Of a stretch of 64,000 nucleotides of DNA, positions 24,179 through 35,465 are shown in pieces. Source of the DNA: Loripinus fragilis. Its lineage: Eukaryota; Mollusca; Bivalvia; Lucinida; Lucinidae. Position numbers and translations under genes: made by a program. The stretch's first letter is position 1; the number at the start of each line of letters is the position of its first letter. Where the stretch lies: assembly GCA_964019695.1 (NCBI GenBank), contig OZ026527.1:74115471-74179470 (forward strand), given 5' to 3'. The notes under the pieces were generated by a model, which was not told the DNA's origin, did not search any database, and was given only the letters and a program-made list of their open reading frames with translations.

Positions 24179-24966
24179 TTTGCTAACAAGGATAGTTAAA
24201 GTGATATAAGTTATCAAGCAGGATACAAAATGACAATCTTGCATGAAGCACATTTCTTTATTTGCTTAATATTCGAGTAATGAATTATAACTTAAGTTGT
24301 TATGTGAATTGCATGATGTTCACTATTAATGCACTCTATGTCTAAACTTAGTAAACATAATGTGCACTAGGGTGTAAGGTTTTTGTTTTTACACACCTGA
24401 AGGTGCCGTCTATGTCTGCTCCCAAAATGATACTCCCACAATATATACTCCCAAGCAAAAATCCTTTTAAAATGCTAAACTATTCATTTTAAGTACATGT
24501 TTGTAGTTTGTATATATATTTTTAGTGAATATTTTGTTCATTTCTCTTCTATCGATTTATTATTTTACCTATGACAATTCTTGCACCTTACAGTGTGGAT
24601 CCTGATCAGCTGGCCTCTCAGAAGCTAGCTGATCTGGATCTACACTCATTGGAAATAGTCATAATCAGGCAGTATCCTAAATTTCTTCTGTGTTTTGTCG
24701 AATTTTTTGTGCATAAAATTCGGAGAAAATTAACAAAAATAAAAATTAAAGAATTATGATGACCTGTAAATAATGTAAAATGGCCCATACCATGTTGTAC
24801 CTGGGTATAACTTGTTTTGAAAACAGTATAGATCTGAATCAGCTGGCCTGAAACCAGCTGATCAGGATACATATTGTTTTCTACTTGGGTTATAAATGCA
24901 TACTACTAAATGGAACCCTGCAAGTTGGTTAGATATACACTGCTGAAGTTTCTCTTTGCCTACAAT

Positions 24967-25122
24967 TGTTGTCTGCTGATAACCTTTGCAAACAGTTTTA
25001 GAACCAGATCAGCACCGACAAAATGTCAGACCTGATCTGAATCCAAACTGTTTGACTCTCTGATAGTGATAATGAAGGAACTATATAGTAAATTAATTTA
25101 GAAAAGACAGCAGATGACAAAA
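24967..25122. mobile_element. Small MITE, TTTTGTCGTCTGCTGA family
   Basis: Ends 'tgttgtctgctgataac' and 'gacagcagatgacaaaat'. It is in the opposite orientation to the copy at 24008. Counterparts are near 28716-28869 and 32258-32407. Confidence 0.8.
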
Positions 25123-25285
25123 TACTTAAATAATTTCCAACAAGCAGAGTAAAATAGAAATGGATGCTTGTCGAGACAAATAGGGTTACTATGTTATAAT
25201 AAATGCACTTGCATAAATATCAAATTAACCTTTGTCCTGCTGAACCTAGATATATCCCGTTTTTGGAAACAACTGATCATCAAAC

Positions 25286-25449
25286 TTTTGTCATCTGCTG
25301 ATAACATTCATGAACAGTTTGGAGTCAGATCAGGACCAACAGTATGTTTGGTCCTGATCTGGATCCATACAGTTTGACACCTTGATTTTTTTTCCTGAAA
25401 TTTCTTGAAAATATCTATTTTGAAAGGAGTCAGCAGACGACAACAAAAT
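25286..25449. mobile_element. Small MITE, TTTTGTCGTCTGCTGA family
   Basis: Ends 'ttttgtcatctgctgataac' and 'agtcagcagacgacaacaaa'. A palindromic pair around 'gatcaggaccaacagtatgt' lies in the centre. The unit 2 counterpart is about 29031-29192. Unit 3 lacks it because the unit ends just before. Confidence 0.85.
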
Positions 25450-25796
25450 CACTAAGTATGTCGCATGTAAAGATTTATATAAAAAATTCAATGCAGTCTG
25501 ATCAGGGACTATTTTTTTTGTTCTTTGAACAAAATAATTTATTCACTAAAATGTAATTCCAGAAGACTATCTTAAAGGACCTTAATGATTTCACTCTTTC
25601 CTTATTAGCTGCTTCTCATCTGTATCTACATTGTTTGCTAAAGCTGGTATGTGATTGACAGTGTAAAACTGAAATTTCGTTGTTTATTTGGATTAAGACA
25701 CCAGGTAATAGCCTCACCATGGGGTCAGAAGCCTGCTATTTGTTGCCAGGGTAACAAGAACACTTCAATTTAGATGAACAAATCCAAATGTTTTGA

Positions 25797-25981
25797 GGTC
25801 TGCTGACCATTAAAACCAAAAAGATCTTTTTTAACTAGTTGAATACTTTTTATGTCTTTAGCAAAAATTCTTTCAGGAACTCAATTAGAATGTCAAACAT
25901 TTTGGATGTAGACCAGGAATGACTTTCAATTGGTTCTGATCTTGGTCCTAACTGTTTGCAAGGTTATCAGCAGACGACATT
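25797..25981. mobile_element. Diverged small MITE, same family
   Basis: 'aggtctgctgacc' and 'ttatcagcagacgaca' are the ends. The interior has 'caaacattttggatgtagac' against 'ctgatcttggtcctaactg'. The left end is degraded. The unit 2 counterpart is about 29553-29740. Confidence 0.65.
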
Positions 25982-26136
25982 GTCTGTCTGATAAAATGTT
26001 ATACACAGTAACAAGGGTCTTTCTACACATTTCTGTACAGTGACATAGGTCACAGTTCTACAATATAAAATGCAAGTTGTACCTTAAATTCAAATACAAT
26101 ACAATAGAACCAGAAAAATCTTTTTTCTATAAACTT

Positions 26137-26305
26137 TTTGTCGTCTGCTGACTTTTTTTTTTTTTAAATAACTTTTTTCAATAAATTCTTTCAAAAACAC
26201 ACTATTAGAGTGTCAGTCGGTTTGGATCAAGATAAGGATCAACATTCTTCTCGGCCCTGATCTGGGTCCTTACTGTTTGCAAAGGTTATCAGCAGATGAC
26301 AAAAG
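26137..26305. mobile_element. Small MITE spanning the unit 1/unit 2 junction
   Basis: Complete copy: 'tttttgtcgtctgctgac' to 'cagcagatgacaaaag'. The unit boundary at 26241 falls inside it. The equivalent MITE spans the unit 2/unit 3 junction (about 29893-30060). Only its right half is present at the start of unit 1. Confidence 0.85.
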
Positions 26306-26690
26306 TCTTTGTTAACAGAACAGTTCATATTTTATTGACATAAAACTCAGACCACTCATAGATAGCGTAAAGGCATAAGATACAAAAACAAAGCATATAC
26401 ATGATATACATAAAATACATGAGTACAAAGAACATGAAAAAGGTGAAAGTTAAAATGCGAGCAAAATCAACCCTGAAAGAGCCTTCTATAACTTACAGTA
26501 GGCAACATAATCGACTGTTGTTGCTTCATTAAGCACAAAATAAGGCTTCACATTATTGATTATAGACAATTCGCATGATTTGACATATCATGTGAACTGT
26601 CTATAATCAGGTTATTCCCATGAAATATTAAGCCAAGACATAGTAAGAAGTATATTATCGTAATGATTGACTCTTTTAGGGTTAGGCTGC

Positions 26691-27385
26691 ACATGAACAT
26701 TTATTCATTATAATTTCTACAAAACTTGATAACTTTACAAGCTTCCTGGTATTTGCTGAAGAAAATAGTTCTTTGAATTTTATAATGTTAGGACTTTTGT
26801 AAAAATATGATCTTCAATATTTCTTTCTGTCAGATATAAAGTGATCAACAAGAAAAAGATAGTGAAATTCGTCACCGATATCATGTTTGCTACATAATGT
26901 GCATTTTCTGTCTTCTAAAGGTGTGTTTTCCCAGCGACCAGTTTCAACCGGAAGCCGATGATTACTTTACCTAAACTTTAACAAGGAAGAACAGTGTTTC
27001 CTATTTAATTTGATTAGGTAATTTTCAAGATTTAAATCTTGCTTGAAAAGAGTATAATTCTTTCCTTTAGAGGATGAAGTTACTTTGTTATGCCACTCCT
27101 GAACATAAAGGTCTGATAGAGTTTTAGAGATTTGATTTTTGATTGATTTTGGGTTTTCAATGACTTCCTTGTTTAAAAGATAGGGACGCCCTACAGATAT
27201 TAGAATATGTTTAATAAAATGGATCCATTTATGTTGATGGATGCCACCATCATATTCTCCTAGTAGAAGTAAGTATAACCATTTTGATAGTTTTGTTTGT
27301 TTACCATTCACAATATTCATCCAAAAGCTAATAATACGGGTTTTTATTCTAATGTCTACTGCCTTGCAACCTAGTTAACAAGGAT
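26691..27385 (-). pseudogene. LINE ORF2 C-terminus, unit 2 copy with nonsense codon
   Basis: Same fragment as the unit 1 copy, but a substitution gives an in-frame TAA on the reverse strand at 26967-26969, just before the 'SNHRLPVETGRW' block. The open stretch is only 117 codons (27320-26967) and the zinc motif lies after the stop. A one-base difference downstream (about 26847, 'atcaacaag' for 'atcacaaac') also differs from unit 1. Confidence 0.8.
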
Positions 27386-28147
27386 AGTTAAAATGATATA
27401 ATTCAAAATAACATAAGTTATCAAGCAGGATACAAAATGACAATCTAGCATGAAGCACATTTCTTTATTCGCTTAATATTTTCGAGTTATGAATTATAAC
27501 AATACAATAGAACCAGAATGATCTTTATCTATAAACTTTTTTGTCGTCTGCTGACTTTTTTTTTTTAAATTACTTTTTTCAATAAATTCTTTCAGGAACG
27601 CACTATTAGAGTGTCAATCCTTTTGGATCAAGATCAGGATCGACATTCTTCTCGTTCCAGATCTAGGTCCTTACTGTTTGCAAAGGTTATCAGCAGATGA
27701 CAAAAGTCTTTGCTAACAAGGATAGTTAAAGTGATATAAGTTATCAAGCAGGATACAAAATGACAATCTTGCATGAAGCACTTTTCTTTATTCGCTTAAT
27801 ATTCGAGTAATGAATTATAACTTAAGTTGTTATGTGAATTGCATGATGTTCACTATTAATGCACTCTATGTCTAAACTTAGTAAACATAATGTGCACTAG
27901 GGTGTAAGGTTTTTGTTTTTACACACCTGAAGGTGCCGTCTATGTCTGCTCCCAAAGTGATACTCCCACAATAAATACTCCCAAGCAAAAATCCTTTTAA
28001 AATGCTAAACTATTCATTTTAAGTACATGTTTGTAGTTTGTATATATATTTTTAGTGAATATTTTGTTCATTTCTCTTCTATCGATTTATTATTTTACCT
28101 ATGACAATTCTTGCACCTTACAGTGTGGATCCTGATCAGCTGGCCTC

Positions 28148-28379
28148 TCAGAAGCTAGCTTTGTTTTTGTTTGTTTGATTTGATTCTTTTCGTCCACTCA
28201 ACAATCTTTCAGTTATGCGGGACGGTTCTTCCTGGGTTGAACCAGTACTAAGCTAGGATAAATGTGTCTTGCTCAAGGACCACAACGCAGTGACGCCGGT
28301 GAGGCTCGAACCCGCAGCCCTTCGGTCTCAAGTCAAGCACTCTACCACTGAGCCACTGCGCTCCCTTCAGAAGCTAGCT
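28148..28379 (-). mobile_element. tRNA-derived SINE with 13-bp target duplication
   Basis: The insertion occupies 28161-28366. Direct repeats 'tcagaagctagct' lie on both sides (28148-28160, 28367-28379). On the reverse strand the 5' end reads 'ggagcgcagtggctcagtgg' then 'tagagtgcttgac' (A box), and 'gcgggttcgagcctc' (an intact B box). The 3' end is a T/G-rich simple tail, seen as 'ttgtttttgtttgtttg' on the + strand. The same site is empty, with one copy of the target, in unit 1 (24618-24630) and unit 3 (31901-31913). Confidence 0.95.
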
Positions 28380-29994
28380 GATCTGGATCTACACTCATAG
28401 GAAATAGTCATAATCAGGCAGTATCCTAAATTTCTTCTGTGTTTTTGTCGAATTTTATGTGCATAAAATTCGGAGAAAATTAACAAAAATAAAAATTAAA
28501 GAAATATGATTACCTGTAAATAATGTAAAATGGCCCATACCATGCTGTACCTGGGTATAACTTGTAAAACAGTATAGATCTGAATCAGCTGGCCTGAAAC
28601 CAGCTGATCAGGATACATATTGTTTTCTACTTTGGTTATAAATGCATACTACTAAGTGGAACCCTGCAAGTTGGTTAGATATACACTGCTGAAGTTTCTC
28701 TTTGCCTACAATTGTTGTCTGCTGATAACCTTTGCAAACAGTTCTAGAACCAGATCAGCACTGACAAAATGTCAGACCTGATCTGAATCCAAACTGTTTG
28801 ACTCTCTGATAGTGATAATGAAGGAACTATATAGTAAATTAATTTAGAAAAGACAGCAGATGACAAAATACCTAAATAATTTCCAACAAGCAGAGTAAAA
28901 TAGAAATGGATGCTTGTCAAGACAAATAGGGTTACTATGTTATAATAAATGCACTTGCATAAATATCAAATTAACCTTTGTCCTGCTGAACCTAGATATA
29001 TCCCGTTTTGGAAACAACTGATCATCAAACTTTTGTCATCTGCTGATAACATTCATGAACAGTTTGGAGTCAGATCAGGACCAACAGTATGTTTGGTCCT
29101 GATCTGGATCCATACAATTTGACACCTTGATTTTTTTCCTGAAATTTCTTGAAAATATTTATTTTGAAAGGAGTCAGCAGACGACAACAAAATCACTAAG
29201 TATGTCGCATGTAAAGATTTATATAAAAAATTCAATGCAGTCTGATCAGGGACTATTTTTTTTGTTCTTTGAACAAAATAATATATTCACTAAAACGTAA
29301 TTCCAGAAGACTATCTTAAAGGACCTTAATGATTTAACTCTTTCCTTATTAGCTGCTTCTCATCTGTATCTACACTGTTTGCTAAAGCTGGTATGTGATT
29401 GACAGTGTAAAACTGAAATTTCGGTGTTTATTGGGATAAGTCACCAGGTAATAGCCTCACCATGTGGTCAGAAGCCTGCTATTTGTTGCCAGGGTAACAA
29501 GAACACTTCAATTTAGATGAACAAATCCAGTCATGCCCACATTCATGTTTTGAGGTCTGCTGACCATTAAAACCAAAAAGATCTTTTTTAACTAGTTGAA
29601 TACTTTTTATGTCTTTTGCAAAAATTCTTTCAGGAACTCAATTAGAATGTCAAACATTTTGGATGCAGACCAGGAATGACTTTCAATTGGTTCTGATCTT
29701 GGTCCTAACTGTTTGCAAGGTTATCAGCAGACGACATTGTCTGTCTGATAAAATGTTATACACAGTATCAAGGGTCTTTCTACACATTTCTGTACAGTGA
29801 CATAGGTCACTGTTCTACAATATAAAATGCAAGTTGTACCTTAAATTCAAATACAATACAATAGAACCAGAAAGATCTTTTTTCTATAAACTTTTTGTCG
29901 TCTGCTGACTTTTTTTTAAAAATAACTTTTTTCAATAAATTCTTTCAGGAATACACTATAAGAGTATCAGTCGGTTTGGATCAAGATAAGGATC

Positions 29995-32553
29995 AACATT
30001 CTTCTCGGCCCTGATCTGGGTCCTTACTGTTTGCAAAGGTTATCAGCAGATGACAAAAGTCTTTGTTAACAGAACATATCTTTATTGACATAAAACTCAG
30101 GCCACTCATAGATAGCGTAAGAGCATAAGATACAAAAACAAAGCATATACATGATATACATAAAATACAGTGTACAAAGAGCATGAAAAAGGTGAAAATT
30201 AAAATGCGAGCAAATTCCACCCTGAAAGAGCCTTCTATAACTAACAGTAGGCAACATAATCAACTGTTGTTGCTTCATTAAGAAACAAAATAAGGCTTCA
30301 CATTATTAATTATAGACAATTCGCATGATATGACATATCATGTGAGTTGTCTATAATCAGGCAATTCCCATGAAATATTAAGCCAAGACATAGTAAGAAG
30401 TATATTATCGTAATGATTGACTCTTTTAGGGTTAGGCTGCACATGAAAATTTATTCATTATAATTTCTACAAAACTTGATAACTTTACAAGCTTCCTGGT
30501 ATTTGCTGAAGAAAATAGTTCTTTGAATTTTATAATGTTAGGACTTTTGTAAAAATATAAACTTAGATATTTCTTTCTGTCAGATATAAAGTGATCACAA
30601 ACAAAAAGATAGTGAAATTCGTACCCGATATCATGTTTGCTACATAATGTGCATTTTCTGTCTTCTAAAGGTGTGTTTTCCCAGCGACCAGTTTCAACCG
30701 GAAGCCGATGATTACTTAACCTAACCTTTAACAATGAAGAACAGTGTTTCCTATTTAATTTGATTAGGTAATTTTCAAGATTTAAATCTTGCTTGAAAAG
30801 AGTATAATTCTTTCCTTTAGAGGATGAAGTTACTTTGTTATGCCACTCCTGAACATAAAGGTCTGATAGAGTTTTAGAGATTTGATTTTTGATTGATTTT
30901 GGGTTTTCAATGACTTCCTTGTTTTAAAGAGCGGAACACCCAACAGATAATAGAATATGTTTAATAAAATGGATCCATTTATGTTGATGGATGCCACCGT
31001 CATATTCTCCTAGTAGAAGTAAGTATAACCATTTTGATAGTTTTGTTTGTTTACCATTCACAATATTCATCCAAAAGCTAATAATACGGGTTTTTATTCT
31101 AATGTCTACTGCCTTGCAACCTAGTTAACAAGGATAGTTAAAATGATGTAATTCAAAATAACATAAGTTATCAAGCAGGATACAAAATGACAACCTAGCA
31201 TGAAGCACATTTCTTTATTCGCTTAATATTTTCGAGTTATGAATTATAACAATACAATAGAATTAGAAAGATATTTTTCTTTAAACTTTTTTGTCGTCTG
31301 CTGACTTTTTTTTTTGTAAAAATTACTTTTTTCAATAAATTCTTTCAGGAACACACTATTAGAGTGTCAATCCTTTTGGATCAAGATCAGGATCGACATT
31401 CTTCTCGTTCCAGATCTGGGTCCTTACTGTTTGCAAAGGTTATCAGCAGATGACAAAAGTCTTTGCTAACAAGGATAGTTAAAGTGATATAAGTTATCAA
31501 GCAGGATACAAAATGACAATCTTGCATGAAGCACATTTCTTTATTCGCTTAATATTCGAGTAATGAATTATAACTTAAGTTGTTATGTGAATTGCATGAT
31601 GTTCACTATTAATGCACTCTATGTCTAAACTTAGTAAACATAATGTGCACTAGGGTGTAAGGTTTTTGTTTTTACACACCTGAAGGTGCCGTCTATGTCT
31701 GCTCCCAAAATGATACTCCCACATTATCTACTTCCAAGCAAAAATCCTTTTAAAATGCTAAACTATTCATTTTAAGTACATGTTTGTAGTTTGTATATAT
31801 ATTTTTAGTGAATATTTTGTTCATTTCTCTTCTATCGATTTATTATTTTACCTATGACAATTCTTGCACCTTACAGTGTGGATCCTGATCAGCTGGCCTC
31901 TCAGAAGCTAGCTGATCTGGATCTACACTCATAGGGAATAGTCATAATTAGGCAGTATCCAAAATTTCTTCTGATGTGTTTTTGTCGAATTTTATGCGCA
32001 TAAAATTCGGAGAAAATTAACAAAAATAAAAATTACAGAAATATGGTGACCTGTAAATAATGTAAAATGGCCCATACCATGCTGTACCTGGGTTTAACTT
32101 GTTTTGAAAACAGTATAGATCTGAATCAGCTGGCCTGAAACCAGCTGATCAGGATACATATTGTTTTCTACTCTGCTTGTAAATGCATACTGCTAAGTGG
32201 AACCCTGCAAGTTGGTTAGATATACACTGCTGAAGTTTCTCTTTGCCTGCAATTGTTGTCTGCTGATAACCTTTGCAAACAGTTTTAGAACCAGATCAGG
32301 ACCGACAAAATGCCAGACCTGATCTGAATCCAAACTGTTTGACTCTCTGATAGTGATAATGAAGGAACTATATAGTAAATTAATTTAGAAAAGACAGCAG
32401 ATGACAAAATACCTAAATAATTTCCAACAAGCAGAGTAAAATAGAAATGGATGCTTGTCGAGATAAATAGTGTTACTATGTTATAATAAATGCACTTGCA
32501 TAAATATCAAATTAACCTTTGTCCTGCTGAACCTAGATATCCTGTTTTTGGAA
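29995..32553. repeat. Tandem segmental triplication, unit 3 (partial)
   Basis: Matches units 1 and 2 until about 32565, where 'ggaaacaactgatca' continues into 'gctgatcaggatccacag' instead of 'tcaaacttttgtcatctg'. About 1 kb of the unit is missing on the right. The divergence point lies inside a small TTAA-flanked MITE that is complete only here (32512-32645). Confidence 0.9.
30432..31150 (-). pseudogene. LINE ORF2 C-terminus, unit 3 copy with nonsense codon
   Basis: Same fragment with a different stop: TAA on the reverse strand at 30924-30926, in the stretch that reads 'GRPDLLNKE' in unit 1. The C-terminal zinc-motif part stays open (30734-30432). The different inactivating changes in units 2 and 3 show independent decay after duplication. 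Confidence 0.8.
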
Positions 32554-32645
32554 ACAACTGATCAGCTGATCAGGATCCACAGTTTTGCATTCAGTTTACG
32601 GTCTTGCCAAAATTTAGCTATATTTGCTCAGCAGTACAGGGTTAA
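32512..32645. mobile_element. piggyBac-like MITE, TTAA-flanked
   Basis: TTAA at both ends (32512-32515, 32642-32645). The inverted ends are 'cctttgtcctgctgaacc' and 'gctcagcagtacaggg'. TTAA target plus a CCCT-type start is the piggyBac signature; assignment rests only on these ends. 134 bp, no coding. Units 1 and 2 keep just the left half (from about 25229 and 28970). Confidence 0.7.
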
Positions 32646-32849
32646 ACAATTTAAATTTGATAGTTTGTGTAGATTTGTTTTTTTTTTTGTGTGTGTACAT
32701 ATTCTTTATTTTGAGGGCCTCATGGAAGATAAGTTGTACCACTAAATGTTGTCACCCTCTTTAAATAAAGACTTTACTTACTTACTTGCTTACTTACCAA
32801 TATACTCCTGAAAGACCTATTCCATCATTACAATTGATTTCTCCAATTT

Positions 32850-32970
32850 TTTTTTTTGATTTGATTTGATTCTTTAAGCCCCAGTCAATAATTTTTCAGT
32901 TATGGCGGGATGGGTCTACCTGGATTGCACCAGTACTAATGCAAGGATTAAAGTGTCCAAATTAAATGAT
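32850..32970 (-). mobile_element. Truncated SINE, 3' part
   Basis: 'gatttgatttgattcttta', 'caataatttttcagttatgg', 'cgggatgggtctacctggat' and 'caccagtacta' match the 3' body of the SINE at 28161-28366. The tRNA head is missing. Confidence 0.75.
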
Positions 32971-33009
32971 TGTGCTTCAATCATAACCCTTGATTGAAGT
33001 AACTCTAAT

Positions 33010-33290
33010 GAATTTTTCAGGAATACCAGACTGTCAAACCATTTTGGATCCAGATCAGACCCAGCAAAGTCATTTTGATGTTCCTGATCTGGTTACAACC
33101 AGTTTGCAAACTGTTACTAGCAGATAGAGGGTTAACATGATGACCATTGTCATAATTTTCTCTAATGAATTTTCAGGAATACCATCAGAGTGGCACACAG
33201 TTTGGATTCTGATCAGGCCTACCGTTTTTACAGTCTTTATCCAGATCCAAACTGTTTTCAAATTGTCCCTAGCAGGTAAAAAGGTTAATA
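33010..33290. repeat. Two tandem 'gatctggatccaaactg' hairpin units
   Basis: Two copies of 'aatgaatttttcaggaatacc' followed by paired 'ttggatccagatcag' / 'cctgatctggttacaacc' blocks. These are the central parts of the small MITE family seen in the triplication, lacking the TGTCGTCTGCTGA ends. Confidence 0.65.
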
Positions 33291-33670
33291 CGATGCATAC
33301 TGGGGATCGGAGATTGCTGAAACGGGCATGGACATCGGCCCGGTCTTGCAAGTTGCCATAGTAGACATCATGGGAATAGACATTTTGGCACAGTAGACAT
33401 TTCAGGAACAAACATTTTGGGGGACATAATAGCACTAACCCATTTAATACATACTTCCACAAAGAATGGCTTGTAAATTCTCAATAATTCCTCCCCAGTC
33501 ACAAATTGAATTTCCAATTGAATGCATCCATCTCCAGTTGGGATTATAATTACACTCAAATATTAAAAGTATGTAATGTTAGGAAACAGCGCAGAGCCTG
33601 ATCAGAGGTCACATTATGTCATATCTGATCTGGTTATGTACTGTTTGCCAATGTCCCATAAAATGATGGA

Positions 33671-33866
33671 TAAACCCTTGTCCTGCTGAAACCGGATATG
33701 TCAGCTTTAGAAAAGAGAGTAAATCCAGAATCAGATGGCTAAATCTAGTGAACACATCTGTGGACATGAGATCTAGATCTGACTGCTTTCCAGACAGCAT
33801 AAGATTCCACTGGAAAACAGAAGTGAATGTGCCATATTCATATTTATGCAGCAGAACAAGGGTTAA
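33671..33866. mobile_element. piggyBac-like MITE
   Basis: 'cccttgtcctgctgaaa' at 33675 is mirrored by 'gcagcagaacaaggg' ending at 33862. The right flank is TTAA; the left flank is TAAA, a one-base departure. Inside, 'gagatctagatctgac' is a second palindrome. 196 bp. Confidence 0.7.
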
Positions 33867-34129
33867 GGCACTGATCAGCAGAGGACAACAAAAGCTTGTA
33901 AAACTATCCGGCATGCAAACATTCATGACCTGACCTCATGGTGTGCTGTCAATTGAAAATGCACATGCTAAGTTTAGTGTTCAGAAGGGCCTCTTGTCTT
34001 GACACACAAATGACAGACACACCATTCACATCTTGCAGACATATTTGAAGGCAATATTAAATGTATAGCTCAGTTTGAGCACTTAATAGCCAGGTGACTT
34101 AATATGTCCAATTCCAAATCCACTATTTG

Positions 34130-34190
34130 GCCTCCAGATGAAAGTGCTTATAAGAAAATATTTTTCAAATTGTTATTTCAAAACCAAACC
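34130..34190. repeat. Left-end fragment of the GAACCGTCTC MITE family
   Basis: 'ggcctccagatgaaagtgct' and 'tttttcaaattgttatttc' match the left end at 9446-9500. The match stops where the SINE begins, and no right half follows the SINE. Confidence 0.55.
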
Positions 34191-34390
34191 CAGGAGCGCA
34201 GTGGCTCAGTGGTAGAGTGCTTGACTCGAGACAGATGGCCCCCGAGTTAGAGCATCACCGGCATCACTGCGTTGTGTCCTTGAGCAGGATACATTAATCC
34301 TAGCTTAGTCCTGGTTCAACCCAGGAAGACCCATCCCTTTATAGCTGAAAGATTGTTCATGGGATGTAAAGAATCACATAAAATAAAACA
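34191..34390 (+). mobile_element. tRNA-derived SINE, forward copy
   Basis: Same family as the SINE at 28161-28366. The head is 'ggagcgcagtggctcagtgg' with A box 'tggctcagtggtagagtgc'. The B box is degraded ('gagttagagcatca' where 'ggttcgagcctca' stands in the other copy). The body includes 'tccttgagcaggatacatta' and 'gttcaacccaggaagaccca', and the tail is AT-rich. Confidence 0.85.
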
Positions 34391-34588
34391 ACCAGAACAG
34401 ATATTCTGGATGTTTAGATAAAAACTCTCATTTGGTGATATAGAGGCTTTTGAAGGGCTATTGAGCGGTTAACCTATACCTGTGTACTATATGACTAAAT
34501 TCCCAGTATGGCACCTGTCCTTGATTTGGCTGCAGGCAGTATCTTATCAGTTAAGTCCATTGTAGAAAATTGCTAATACACTTTAGGT

Positions 34589-34755
34589 ATCCAGTTGAAT
34601 GTGCTTAAAAATCATATCAAAAAACAATTTTCTTGATGCTCAAAAGAGCCGTCTCAATGAGACGGTTCTTTTGAGCACCCAAAACAAATGTTCAAATGAT
34701 TGAAAAATTGCATATGTTCTCACAATTTTGTCAATAAAAGTTCACTTATCTGGAC
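34589..34755. mobile_element. MITE with central GAGACGGTTC palindrome
   Basis: Central palindrome 'tgctcaaaagagccgtctca' / 'tgagacggttcttttgagca' (about 34637-34676) with a minimal loop. Outer ends are 'tatccagttgaatgtgct' and 'agttcacttatctggac'. Same family as 9447-9645. Confidence 0.8.
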
Positions 34756-34880
34756 TTATGTTAGACCAAACTCCATGTACATATAAACTCATCTATTTCA
34801 ATATTTAAAAGTAATACAGCTTAAAATTATGCATTTTATTAAAACAGATGACATTTGATTATTTCTTCAGTCTTTTCTAT

Positions 34881-35101
34881 TTAACCCTTAAAGCACCAAT
34901 CACGACTGCAGCAGATGACAAATATGGCGACAACTTTCCTAATTTTTGAAAAAAATAAGGTATGATATTTCATGAGAATCGTCTGCCAGCAGACTATTCT
35001 CATGAAACGTCGTGCCTTATTTGTTTTTTTATTCTTTGAAAAAGCAGCAAAATTTGCAATTGTCGTCTGCTGCAAATTGTATGTGGCACTTTATGAGTTA
35101 A
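34881..35101. mobile_element. piggyBac-like MITE with inner hairpin
   Basis: TTAA at both ends (34881-34884, 35098-35101). The outer inverted pair is 'cccttaaagcacca' / 'tggcactttatgag'. The second pair is 'gcagcagatgacaaat' / 'aattgtcgtctgctgc'. A third pair around 34990 is 'catgagaatcgtctgcc' / 'gcagactattctcatg'. The whole element can fold on itself almost completely. Confidence 0.8.
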
Positions 35102-35359
35102 CTTTCTGCCTATTATTGTTGTCTGCTGATTACCTCTGTAAAATCTAGAGGCAACCACTGGCCCCCTTTAAGTGGCCCCCTTTTGTATCAAATGGCCCCT
35201 TGCTAAAGGTAGTGTTGGCCATCATCAACATCATGCAAATGGGCAAATATTAGACAGTGTTTTTCCATCTGAAATCACATGAAAATGACCACTGAAAATT
35301 TAATGGATTTAACACTGAAGTCGGTCCTAATCTGGATCCAAAGTGTTTGATTATGGATG

Positions 35360-35465
35360 ATTTGTTTCTTCAACCAGTCAATAATTTTTCAGTCATGTCG
35401 GGATGGGTCTTCTGTGTTGAACCAGTACCAATCCGTCTCAGGTTAAAGTGTCTTGTACCACTCCT
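35360..35465 (-). mobile_element. Truncated SINE fragment
   Basis: 'caaccagtcaataatttttc', 'gtcgggatgggtcttctgtg' and 'gttgaaccagtacca' match the SINE body at 28190-28260. Head and tail are lacking. Confidence 0.7.

Larger units (their letters stand above)
22709..26240. repeat. Tandem segmental triplication, unit 1
   Basis: Unit 1 (3,532 bp) is nearly identical to unit 2 (26241-29994) and to the first ~2.56 kb of unit 3 (29995 to about 32553). Unit starts share 'aacattcttctcggccctga'. The upstream border lies inside the small TTTTGTCGTCTGCTGA-family MITE: unit 1 begins with only the right half of one, whereas units 2 and 3 begin in the middle of complete copies. This points to unequal recombination at a MITE. 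Each unit carries the reverse-strand LINE fragment and about six small MITEs. Confidence 0.92.
26241..29994. repeat. Tandem segmental triplication, unit 2
   Basis: 3,754 bp, ~220 bp longer than unit 1. The difference is accounted for by one SINE with its target duplication (28148-28379). Otherwise the order and content match unit 1, with scattered substitutions and small indels. Confidence 0.92.

Noticed and set aside
28285..28366. A genuine tRNA gene on the reverse strand
   Set aside because: A and B boxes are good, but the sequence continues into a SINE body, is bounded by target duplications, and lacks a proper acceptor stem pairing.
33320..33420. 'tagacattttgg' repeats as operator-like sites
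   Set aside because: Only three loose copies with variable spacing and no gene context.
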